The notes under the pieces were generated by a model. It ran no database searches, had not been told where the DNA came from, and saw only the letters and a program-made list of their open reading frames with translations. Of a stretch of 64,000 bases of DNA, positions 42,949-52,888 are shown piece by piece. The position numbers were made by a program, and so were the translations under genes. Source of the stretch: Amylostereum areolatum (Eukaryota > Basidiomycota > Agaricomycetes > Russulales > Stereaceae). The stretch lies in contig SAXG01000017.1 of assembly GCA_012932865.1 (NCBI GenBank), positions 434,001 to 498,000 on the forward strand. The letters are read 5' to 3'. Each line of letters opens with the position of its first letter. The stretch's first letter is position 1.

Positions 42949-44687
42949 ATGTCTGAACGCACGGGAATGCCGCTTCTCAGTGGATCAGCACCTCCGCACA
43001 ACTCACCTAGGGCAGATAGTAGCTGTCGAAAGTGCAACAAGGAGTTCAACATCATCTTCACCCGTGCGAGACGGTGCAACCATTGCGGTGCGTTGGTACT
43101 CCGTTTCGATTACACCCAAAAAGCATAAGAATTGACGGTTTGACTTTGGGGTCAGGATACAACTTCTGCTCGTCATGTTCGGACTTCCAGGCGCTCATGC
43201 CCCGTGCTGGGTCAGGCGCGGGCTACGATCCTGTACCCGTGTGTGCGTTCTGCGTCGAGAACCTTACTAGTGAGTGTTAAGTTGTGTCTTACGCCTACTC
43301 CCGATGAACAATGAGCAGTTACCGCGGCTGGCCGGAATTATCTCAAAAGTCTGCCCATGTCCAGATTGAAACGTTACGTCGACGCGTACAACATCAAGAT
43401 CCCTGGTATAGTTGAGAAGGACGACTTGATCAACACGATTATGACCGTTCGGGTGCGTGTATGCGCTTCGCCGTTGACTCGCTCGCTCGCTCACCGGTCA
43501 CGCGTTAGGAATCCAATGGTTGCCTTCCTAAAGCGAACGAGGTAGGTGGTCGGTGGCCCAGCTGACTCTGTATGCCCAGCTGACGTATATCTGAAGGACT
43601 TTCTATCGACGAAATTCCGTGCCAAACGGACGCTCTGGCCGCCCTCGAGGACTTTTCTCCAGTCGACCACCTGCGACGCCACCTCCGCCTCCCCCACGTC
43701 ATGTTAATCCTTCCGCCAACTTCGCTAGGCCAGATCTTGACCCGTCTCCAAGACAGCCACGACAACCTTCACCAGGCCGTCCATCTCCCCGACCTCAAAC
43801 ACAGCCAGGCACTTCATCACCGCGCTCCCACCCGTACGCACCTCCGCCGACGCACGCGCCAAGACCTCAGCCTGCATATCCCCCTCCACCACATCCACGA
43901 CCCGCTACCGCACACACTGTGCCTTCTCAGAATGCGAACGCCGCACCATCGCGGTCCGCGTCGGCGGCACCTGCAGTCCCTCCTCAACCGTCAGCGCCGG
44001 TCCCCACCCTGGACGAACTGATATCGATGAGGGAAGATGCGATTGGGAGCCTGTCCATCGGTACGCTGAAGAACGTGTTGTTCCAAAACCACGTCAACGC
44101 GCGATTGCTACTGGAGAAGGGCGAACTTGTGGCGCGGGTGAAGGCGCTGGTGGACGACGAACGACGTGAACGGGCGAGGGAAGCTGAGGCGCACGCGCGG
44201 GAGGAGGAGGAGATCGTGGCGAGGCAGCATGCGATGATGGAGGAGGAGAGGTTGAGGCAAGAGTGGGTGCAGAAGCAGCGGGAGCGGGAGCAGGCCACAA
44301 TGGATGCGGGGAATCATGGGGCAGGGACGGATGCGGATGCGGGGAACGCATTTCCAACGCCTGAGTCAGGGTCGAAGCTGTCAGGATCCCCGCCCCCGCA
44401 CGGTACCCCAGGATTCGGAGCGGGTTCGAGCCTGGAGAGGAATGGGCTGTGCGTGATCTGTCAAGACGAAGAGGCCAACATCGCCATCGTGGACTGCGGG
44501 TGAGTTCGGACCTCCTGGGCGTGCTTTCAGATGATTTCTTGGTGCTCATGTGAGCGATGAATTTGATAGACATATGGCGATGTGTCGCGGATGTTCTGAA
44601 CTCGTGATGGCCTCGTCGCGCGAATGCCCTCTGTGCCGAACGCGCATAATCACCGAGGCGCGGTTATTGCGAATTTTCAAGACGTGA
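42949..44687 (+). CDS. FYVE-like/RING E3 ubiquitin ligase (RNF34/rififylin-like), with an apparent 1-nt insertion
   Basis: Exons 42949-43087, 43156-43269, 43319-43452, 43509-43541, 43597-44499 and 44570-44687; 479 residues if one base is removed. The N-terminal zinc finger runs CRKCNKEFNIIFTRARRCNHCG, then YNFCSSCSDF and VPVCAFCVENL; it lacks the R(R/K)HHCR motif of lipid-binding FYVE domains, as in the CARP/rififylin group. A SAP-like block (SLPMSRLKRYVDAYNI) follows, then a Pro-rich linker, a coiled coil and a C-terminal RING (CVICQDEEANIAIVDCGH ... ECPLCR). Exon 5 opens GACTTTCTATCG; the family frame needs GACTTCTATCG, so one T at 43600-43602 seems extra. Relatives act on endosomes and in cell-death regulation. 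Confidence 0.88.
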
Positions 44688-45125
44688 AAGGGGCCCGGAG
44701 CGGGGGCGTCGACGTTGGGACTATTGGGATGGGACATACAATAATATCTGGAAGCTGGGATTACATAGCTAGGTGTTGTATCTTAATCTTATGGGATTGG
44801 CCAACTGATATCATTGGCTACTGGAATTGAGAGCGGACTTTCATGGGATGAAGAATGGAGGAATGGCCAGGCCAGGCTGGAGCGTCGAGGAGCGACCACG
44901 TGATGTGAACCGGGATCTCGCTGCCGGTTCGGCATGGACGCGTCGGGACGCGGTCTGGGCGGGACAAGGCAAGGCCGGACGTGCCGAGGTGTGTCCAATA
45001 TATAGTTTCTGGCGGGCGTCATTCGCAGGTGCCAGCCGTCGAACTGTCGAAGACCTCTTCCCACCTGACCTCCCTTTCCCATTCAGATCGAGCCCTATCG
45101 AGCCCTGCCCTGTCTTGTCTTGGTC
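44688..45125. other. Intergenic, about 440 bp
   Basis: 3' flank of the RING gene and promoter of alcohol dehydrogenase. The final 70 bp are rich in C and T. An AATATATAG box at about 44997 could act as a TATA element for the downstream gene. Confidence 0.4.
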
Positions 45126-46789
45126 ATGTCCTCCCGCTCCGTACTTTCTCTCCTCCACCCGCAGATCCGGTCCCCCTATAAATTGGCCTCTGTCTTTCGT
45201 CCCGTTCTCCCCATCTTCCCCCGTCCTTTCTCCCACTTTCACTCCACCATGTCCCACACCATCCCAAAGACCCAGACCGCCGCCATCGTCAAAGATGCCA
45301 ACTCCCCTATCTTCGTCGATAACAACTACCCCGTCAAGCGCCCCGAGGATCTCGCCCCGGGCGAGTGTCTAGTCAAGTTGTCTTGCACCGGCGTTTGCCA
45401 CACCGATCTCCACGCCCGCAAGAACGACTGGCCCATCCCCGCCAAGACCCCGCTCATCGGCGGTCACGAAGGCGTCGGCGAGATCGTCGCCATTGGCGAG
45501 CATACCGTCCATTCCCCCGTCAAGGTTGGTGACCGCGTCGGCATCAAGTGGCTCGCCGACTCGTGCCTCAAGTGCGAACCCTGCCGTCGCGGCTTCGAGC
45601 AGAGTTCGTCTCTCCTTTTACACATTCCTTTGCCTCCTAACCTCTCTTTCTCCAGGCTGTAAAGAGGCTAAGCTGAGCGGCTTCTCTGTCGACGGCACAT
45701 TTTCCCAATACGTCGTACGTTACCCGTCTTCCGGTATAAACCTTTATCTTGGTTCTCAACCGTTGGCCAATTAGGTATCTTATGTCCAACATGTTACCCC
45801 TATTCCCGAGAACTTGGACAGCGACGCCGCGGCCTCGATCCTTTGCGCGGTACGCGAGTCCAGTCCATCTCTGTTATCGGAACTCTTCCTCATCGACTTC
45901 TCCGATACAGGGCGTGACCACCTATCGTGCGATCAAGCACAGCAACTGCAAACCGGGAGACTGGATTGTCCTCCCGGGCGCTGGTGGAGGTCTCGGTCAC
46001 CTCGGTGAGCACGATCCCTGTTCTATCCCATCCCGACTACTCACCCCTATCCCCATCAGCTATCCAATACGCCATCGCCTTGGGTCTCCGCGTCGTCGCT
46101 ATCGGTAAGTGCGCGCTATGAAGCTATGCGTTTCTGTTCGCTGATACGCCCTTTCCCTCAGACACCGGTGCTGAGAAAAAGGAGCTCTGCCTGAAACTCG
46201 GTGCGTCTAAGTGGATCGACTTCAAAGAGACCAAAGACCTCGTTCAAGATATCCGTGACGCAACCGATGGCCTCGGTGCACATGCGACCGTCGTCACTGC
46301 TGCCAACGTGAGTGGCGTACCTACCAATCATACTTATCCCACTGATGATGATTCGTACGTCATTCCTCCAGAGCTTGGCGTACGAGCAGGCCGTCGAATA
46401 CCTCCGCGAAGGTGGCACCCTTGTAGCCGTCGGTCTTCCTGGCACGGGCAAGATCAACGCGTCCATCTTCTTCACCGTCGTCAAGAGCATCAGGATCGTG
46501 GGTTCTTACGTCGGGTGAGTGCTTTCCCCCCGTTCCTTCGTTCGTTGCCTGATCCTCTACTCTTCAAGTAACCGCCAAGATGCTATCGAGGCCCTGCAAC
46601 TCGCGTCGATGGGCAAGGTCGTCTGCCACTTTGCTCTCAAGCCTCTGTCCGAGCTATCCAAGTAAGCAGGCCCGCGTTTATCGTTGTTGTTAGCTCAATC
46701 TGATTATCTCCGTCCCCCTTCCTTTCAGCGTATACGAAGCTCTCGAGGAGGGCAAGGTTGCCGGCCGTATCGTTCTCTCCTTTGATTAA
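45126..46789 (+). CDS. Zinc-dependent alcohol dehydrogenase (ADH1 family), possible dual targeting
   Basis: Nine exons: 45126-45603, 45656-45714, 45775-45849, 45911-46004, 46060-46104, 46162-46307, 46372-46514, 46569-46661 and 46729-46789; 397 codons from the first ATG, 356 from the ATG at 45249. Catalytic zinc ligands lie in GVCHTDLHARKNDWP and GGHEGVGEIV. The structural zinc site is DSCLKCEPCRRGFEQSC, and the NAD fold has GAGGGLGHLA. It interconverts ethanol and acetaldehyde with NAD(H). The 41-residue extension from the first ATG is rich in Arg, Ser, Phe and Pro with no acidic residue, like a mitochondrial presequence, while the second ATG (caccATGt) has the better context and matches cytosolic ADH1. 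Every phase agrees. Confidence 0.95.
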
Positions 46790-48049
46790 AGCAATGGTGT
46801 GCGGCAGAAAGTTACCCTACCCCGGACAATGTAATATATAGTTAGAAGAGTTTTCGTACCCACATTGTATATTTTCACTTGCTGTTCTCCATGGAATAGT
46901 ACAATCTCTACACAAATATCTTTTGGACGTCTCGTGCCACGCGTCAAGCTTCAAGCTTCAAGCTTCAAGGACCATGTATCCTAGTCTCCTTATAGCAGAC
47001 CTTAACACAGATGATAGTCGATCTGTATGTAACATGTATCCATGTAATCCAAATGTGATCGTCGGTCGTCCCGATTTCTCACTAGCTGCATGATTATCGA
47101 TTATCCCCAAGGACAAGGAACTTAGAAGATATGATATCTCGGCTCTGAGGTGTTGTATTCGATCGAATTCCGTGGCCACTGATCTCCACCGTGCTCAGTA
47201 TCGTCAAAAATGTCCCGAGAGCTGCCAACCGTCCCGAGAATGCGCAACTTTCAACCTATAGCCAGTGCGTGCCGGCCTCCACATACTTATTCCTGGACAC
47301 CAAAGATGCACCGACGCTTGAGCCCCCTCCAATCCCGTCGTCCTTCCGACGAGACACGGTCCCTCTGTGAGCCTGTGAGCCAGGAGAGCATTCGAATGGA
47401 TACTTACGTCTACGCCGTCGGCCATCCGTCGTGTAGGAACGCCGTAGGAACGCCGTGGGCTGGCAGCTCTGAGTCTAAGGCGACACTCTTCTATTGACCA
47501 TTCCATTGTTTCTGCGGGACCGACCTGCATGGATAAGGGTATTGACATGAGCGAAAGCAGTCAGTGCAAACTGCCCGCTGATGCTGATACCTTTTGTCAT
47601 TCAAACATCTGATGCCCATTCATTCCGGTCTCAGGGCAACAAGGTGGTGTCCCGAGCCCTCCTGGGGCCAAGTATCGCGTCTTTGCCATGGGCAAAAACC
47701 ACGTAACTCAAGGAGGCGCACTCCGTTAAACCGTCATACATATGTGTGTCTGTAAAGCTTCGAGTGTATAGAATATGAGCGGGCTGATATGCTTACTTCC
47801 ATCAGCCAGAGGATGAAGGCATGAATGCATGAAGATGATGAACGGAGCTGACTTGGACAGTGCCCGGACGTAAGTGATCCGGGCCGAATCGGGCCGAGAG
47901 ACCCCATTGTCGTTCAATGGAGTATTTGTCCCCCGTGTCACACTCAGGCTACTGTTCCTGCTTCCACTGGAGTTCACTAGCAATTCACCCTCGCACACAT
48001 TTCAGCTCCTTGCTTTGGTCATCTCTGACGAGTTTGATGGCTTAGAACC
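46790..48049. other. Intergenic, about 1.26 kb
   Basis: No gene is supported. A four-fold tandem of the 7-mer cttcaag lies at 46942-46970. Open frames at 47204-47548 (minus) and 47210-47497 (plus) overlap each other and lack domains. Confidence 0.4.
46942..46970. repeat. Short tandem repeat (7-bp unit CTTCAAG)
   Basis: About four units in tandem. Two-unit versions precede both PAM2-motif genes (about 27712 and 49788), probably by chance or slippage. Confidence 0.7.
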
Positions 48050-49136
48050 ATGTCAACAGATCCCTATCACGCTGTTCAGTCCGAGATTCAAGGCTCCCTT
48101 CAAACTGCAGACCAATTACGCGCGTCCTTCATTCGCATCCGCAGTACAGCCCGTGAGGGGAGCGAGGAGCTTGAATGGGCCCGGAATGAGGTATGTTTTA
48201 ATCCTACGTACACATTGAGTACTCTAAGAGCTGCGCTGTAGCTGAAGGCCACCTTGGCGGCTTTGGAAGCGGACTTGGAGGATCTGGATGAAAGTGTAAG
48301 GTGGGCGCATACCGGTCTGCACACATACAAAGGATTTTTTAACATATCTTGTACAGGATTGTTGAAAACACTGGTGCACGGATGTTTGGTTTGGAGGACG
48401 CGGAGGTAATGCAACGCCGTCGTTATGTCTCGCATGTCCGACAGCAAATCGAGGTGGGTGGTGCGTATGCCTACTGTTCTCTTTGCATTCCCGCTTACGG
48501 TGATTCTACACAGGGTATGCGTGATGAAGTGGAGGGTCGACCACCATCCTCTGTAAGCAGACTTCAGCCGCGGTCGTCCAATTCTACCTTTAGGCTCAGA
48601 TTCTGTCCCTGCCCAGAATCGACCGGATTCCGGTGCTGCACTGCCGCCCGTGTCGCCTGTCGTAGAGGACGACCAAGCGCAATGGGCACGTCAGGAGCAA
48701 CAAGTAGGCATCTCTGTTCGACGCACGACGCGTGAAATTCATCGTGTGCTCGTAGATGATGATGCAGCAACAAGACCAGACGCTTGACTCTATCACGGGC
48801 ACGTTGACCACGCTGGCACAACAGGCAGGCCTTATTGGGCAAGAGGTCGTTGAGCATAACGAGTGCGTCTATTCGATTTCCTGCCCAATGTGTGGTCTAA
48901 GTGTCTCTCTACAGAATGCTCGGGGATCTCGAGCAGAACATAGACAGCTCAGACGCCAAACTGTCTGGTGCAATGCGGAAGATGAAGAAATTCATCAGAG
49001 ATACAGAGGGTATGTCCAACGGTCACTTCTTCATGGTTCTTTGCTCAATCACCCTGCAGAAAAGAAGTCCGGGTGGTGTATCGCGATATTGATCGTGATA
49101 TTAATTATTCTGCTAGCAGCGGTTATTTTGGTATAG
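48050..49136 (+). CDS. TLG1: Syntaxin-6/Tlg1-type Qc-SNARE
   Basis: Eight exons: 48050-48190, 48242-48300, 48357-48453, 48514-48535, 48594-48703, 48756-48862, 48915-49009 and 49060-49136; 235 codons plus stop. The N-terminal helical bundle begins MSTDPYHAVQSEIQGSL as in syntaxin 6/10. The SNARE helix (TLDSITGTLTTLAQQAG ... IGQEVVEHNEMLGDLEQ) has a central Gln, and the protein ends with a single C-terminal membrane anchor (GWCIAILIVILIILLAAVILV region). It should work in fusion of endosome-derived vesicles with the trans-Golgi network. For intron 4 the donor GTCGAC at 48536 (58-nt intron) was preferred over GTAAGC at 48553, because the latter gives a 41-nt intron and breaks the frame. Confidence 0.88.
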
Positions 49137-49436
49137 GATTCTGGCGTCGTCTCTCTATTTTTACAACATGGACTTTGTTGGTAATCTATTGCAAACTATA
49201 TTCTTCACATCCTCGAAACCCTAACCCGCCATGAGCCTTACAGCCTTTTCTCTCTGTCTCGGAGCGTCCTATCACTCTAACCATGCCACTCACCCCCTCA
49301 GCGACAGCACCGCCTCGGAGTCAGCGAGCATCGGATTGTCAAGCTGCAAGAATGACGTGCGGAGCCGACATGTTTCCCGCGACCATCTACCCGATCGGGA
49401 CAAGGACGGCGGGCATTAAAGAGCAAAGCTGGGCTT

Positions 49437-49730
49437 CATCAGGAAAAACCTCCCTTACTAAAATCAACAAATCCAGCAAATTAGCGCTAGTTAGAGGGGG
49501 ACCTTCCTAAAGTGAACTAACAGGCTCTATTCTCACAAAACCCCGTACACATTTCGATGCACCGTCGTCGACATTGACCTCATATTTGCACTTCAAATAC
49601 ATAGTTGAGGCCAGAAGGGTGACAGGGACCTACGTTGACGTAGTGCCTTGCAGGTTGGCAGCGGGAACAGGGAATTAGGAAGGTCCCCCTCTAATTAGTA
49701 GATTTTTAGTAAGGGAGGTTTTTCCTGATG
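49437..49730. mobile_element. MITE with nearly perfect 29-bp terminal inverted repeats
   Basis: The element runs from CATCAGG to CCTGATG, 294 bp. Its ends (catcaggaaaaacctccctt... and the reverse complement of ...aagggaggtttttcctgatg) match over about 29 bp. It is flanked by TT on both sides. In duplication copy 1 the uninterrupted site gggcttcctg (TT at 27656-27657) is preserved, so the insertion postdates the duplication and a 2-bp TT target duplication is the simplest reading. It has no coding capacity and must have been moved by a transposase elsewhere. The superfamily is not determined. Confidence 0.88.
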
Positions 49731-49837
49731 TTCCTGTCTCTTTCCCCAGAACACCCATCATCCACGATCAGGAATCACCCCGCCAGCCTTCAAGCTTCAA
49801 GCCACAACACACAACACCCAACATTCAACCTGCCACA

Positions 49838-51476
49838 ATGCTCTTCTTCGCCATCCTCGACCTTTTCCTCTCCTCCTCCTTCCCCCTCCTCGCGCTCCTG
49901 CGGCACCTCGACCTCGCCGTTTCCGTCCTTCTCTTCGTCTTGGCCGCCGTGCACGCGCCCCTCGCCCTCCCCCCGCTCGTCCTTCTCCTCGCTGTTGGCA
50001 TCTCCCCCTTCCAGTTCACCGTTGCCTTCCTCAAGCAGGCGGCGCGTCAGGCTATCCGCCGAGGGGGATGTATTTCGGTCAGCCAACCCCTTTCCACACT
50101 CCTCCCTGATCACCGCTGACATCTGAGCAGCTCTTCCATGCCCGCCGCCAGCTCTGCAGCGTCGCCCGTCTCGTCCATCTCTGCCTGGAGGAGTTCGTGG
50201 CGGACCAGATAGCCACCGTCGTCGCACTGGCCTCGGATCCCGCCGTGCACACGGCGGCGTGGTTCGCCATCGACACCTCGATCATCGGCGTCAAGGTGTC
50301 GCACGCATTCTGCGTGTACGCCCTAGACGACATCAAGGCTGTCAGTCGTCGCGAACTGGTCGAGGACGCTGCCTCCACGGGCATCGTCGAGATCGAGTTC
50401 TCCCCGCCGGAAATCCCTCAATCGGAAGAATTGGCTGTCACCGATTCCGAAGCCAGGGCGGCGAGCATCACCTCTCAGGCATCCCTCGAGAGCCTCGCGG
50501 ACATCTTCCTGAACTGGTTCGCAGAAGACACAGCGGACGACTCGGTCCTTCTTCCGTCCCTTTCCTCTTCGGACTCGGTCGTGGACCCTGTCCATGTTCA
50601 GCGACACCGAGATCTTGCCCTCCCCACCTTCCAGCCCGTGCGCGCAGACCCCTACGAGGACCCTCAACGCAGCAGCGTCAGTCTTCACACCCAAGCGAAG
50701 CCTTGCAGCGGCCACAAAGGCGCGCCGTCTGAGTCCTCTAGCGGCTGCGTTCACGCCTGGTCTGCCCACGCCGCCGGCTACGCCTACCGTGGTGAGGACG
50801 CGTCCAGTGGCGGCTCGGGAATCGGTCGCTGGGTCTGAGGTTGTGTCCAAGTCCGAGTCCAAGGCGTTTGTCACCCACAGCACCCCCGTCTCAAAGCGGC
50901 TGGATCCCCACGTCGCCGCGTTCGTGCCCCAGGTCAGGACGCCACTCAACCCGCGAGCGGCGGCATTCGCGCCGACGGGCGCGCTTCTTCCCGAGAATGA
51001 GGCGAGCGACAAGTCGTCCCCCTCCGCCAGCGTCGCCCTCAATCCCCTCGCGAAGGAGTTACAAGTTCACGGCGCGTTCGAAGCCGGCGCTGACGCTGGA
51101 CCTCGGGGCAATCAAGGCCAGCGTTCTTCACAGCTTCCGCGGCGACCTCTCGCCTGTGTCCGAGGCGAGCACGTCCGGCCCCACCACCCCCACCACCCCG
51201 CGCGGCGCCATCCCTCCCTTTTCCAAGGCAAGCTACGACGCCGGGTCCTCCGCTTTCCTCGAGCCTCCTGTCGCTCTCACGCGGTCTGCCTCGTTCAAGG
51301 ACCTCCGAGGGATGTCCCACCCAGAGCAGACACTGCCTTCGTCGAAGACTTGCTTCGCGATCGCGGACGTCCAGCTCCCATCGTGGTTCCTGGCTCCCGC
51401 GGATGACCTCCTACCCGCCACACCATCGACGCACACTGGCATGACACCGTCGGCTTCCCTCCCTGCATATTTTTAG
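49838..51476 (+). pseudogene. Second copy of the PAM2-motif membrane protein gene, frame broken twice
   Basis: Exon 1 (49838-50077) and the start of exon 2 (from 50131) mirror copy 1. Near 50588 the sequence reads gaccctgtcc where copy 1 has gacccgtcc (one extra T), and near 51062 gagttacaag where copy 1 has gagttcaag (one extra A). Each shifts the frame, so translation would stop soon after the first break (stop at 50836-50838). All five motif regions are still present in one frame or another, although the last is cut right after LNPLAKE. It is either a young pseudogene or a gene damaged by assembly errors, like other genes in this window. The MITE lies about 108 bp upstream of its start codon. 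Confidence 0.75.
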
Positions 51477-52404
51477 ATCTCTCCCGTCCGCCTTTTCCCA
51501 AGATTATCCTCCGAACGAATGCAAATATTTCGACCTGCGTATCTTTTCCGATCTCTTCTCTTCGTGGCCGATATCCCGCCCTTCAAGTCATCATTCCCTT
51601 TTTCTGGACAAATTTCCTGCACGCTCCATGTACCGAACATATAGGACTCCAAGATACGACCAGACCAGACCCGTTACGCTATGGCGCCATACCTAGATGG
51701 ACATCGCTATCCCGGACTTAGACCGACTCGGACCAACCACCTGCATACACGATTGCCTCCTACCTGCCCCATTCTGCGTCCTTCGCTCCGTATACCGAAC
51801 ATATAGGACTCCAAGATACGACTCGACTCGACCCATTACGCTATGGCGCCATACCTAGATGGACATCACTACCCCGGACTCGGACATGGCCTAGACATCT
51901 GCATACACGATTGCCTCCAAGCTACCCCCTTCTGCATCTATCTCGGCGGACTTCCTACACGTTGCATAAACCGCACATTCAGACCCCTACACACGCTACG
52001 AGCTATTACGACAACTTCACGACTTGTACGACCCTCATGACCTTTACGACCTTACCTTTACGACTTTTACGACTTTTACGACTTTTACGACTTTACGACC
52101 GACTACGACATCGTGTTTCTTCTTTCCCCTTCACCTCCTGTATATCCATAACCCATGTAGAGCTCGCTGTATCTGTATATCATCTACGAACGATATTCAA
52201 GTCTTTGCAAATGTAGCATCAAAAGTTTCAGGACGGAGACGGCAGTCGTGAAAAAAAATTGGTGGCGCAGACTCATTCGTAATCGAGGAGGATGTACACT
52301 ATCGCATTCAGAGGGAAAAGTGTTTGGATGCGAGTACGAGTCGGGGGCAAGAAGCTATGTGATACCTTACATCGCAAAGATACAACGCACGTAACGAGTA
52401 TATG

Positions 52405-52888
52405 GTCACTCCTTTGTACACTCAGATTGTACTGCCCTTCTACCACAAGTACTTCTCTCCCATCAGACTCGAACGAAGTAGCGTCGTGTATTCACACTAT
52501 CTGCGTGACTCGTGAGCGCGCGTGAGCCTTCAGGTGATCTGACCTGATTCCCGCTTCCGGTGCCCCATAAGTTCAAAACACCGTATACACACATACTTTA
52601 GACCGTAGACGTCGTCGGCTTTGGATCCTTCGTCATCCATCGTCTGTACAGTTCCCCCTGCATTTACCTTCGTATCGAGCCAATCCAGAGGTTGGATGTT
52701 CGAACGTTAACCGGTTAACCAGCACAACAAAAACAACAGGTTACATTAGAAGTTGGACCATTATTCACATCGTATGGTACCCGTCTACTTCGCTGGCCCG
52801 ACCACCTTCCTGAAGGAGGCTTGGCAAAGATCATCAAACTCAACCACCCGTCGGCGGTGACTGCACTAAACTCAACCCGCAGACTGTT
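52405..52888. other. Intergenic, about 480 bp
   Basis: Follows the end of the duplication and leads to the stop codon of the minus-strand membrane protein gene. No gene or repeat was seen. Confidence 0.4.

Larger units (their letters stand above)
49324..52404. repeat. Segmental duplication, copy 2
   Basis: Same-orientation copy of 27545-30442, about 22 kb away. It differs by substitutions, a few indels, and a 294-bp MITE inserted between the upstream region and the gene. The 53-nt intron and the 3' tandem repeats are preserved. Confidence 0.9.

Noticed and set aside
48553..48593. GTAAGC donor for intron 4 of TLG1
   Set aside because: Strong donor by sequence, but it leaves a 41-nt intron and a frame that soon stops; the weaker GTCGAC donor keeps length and phase.
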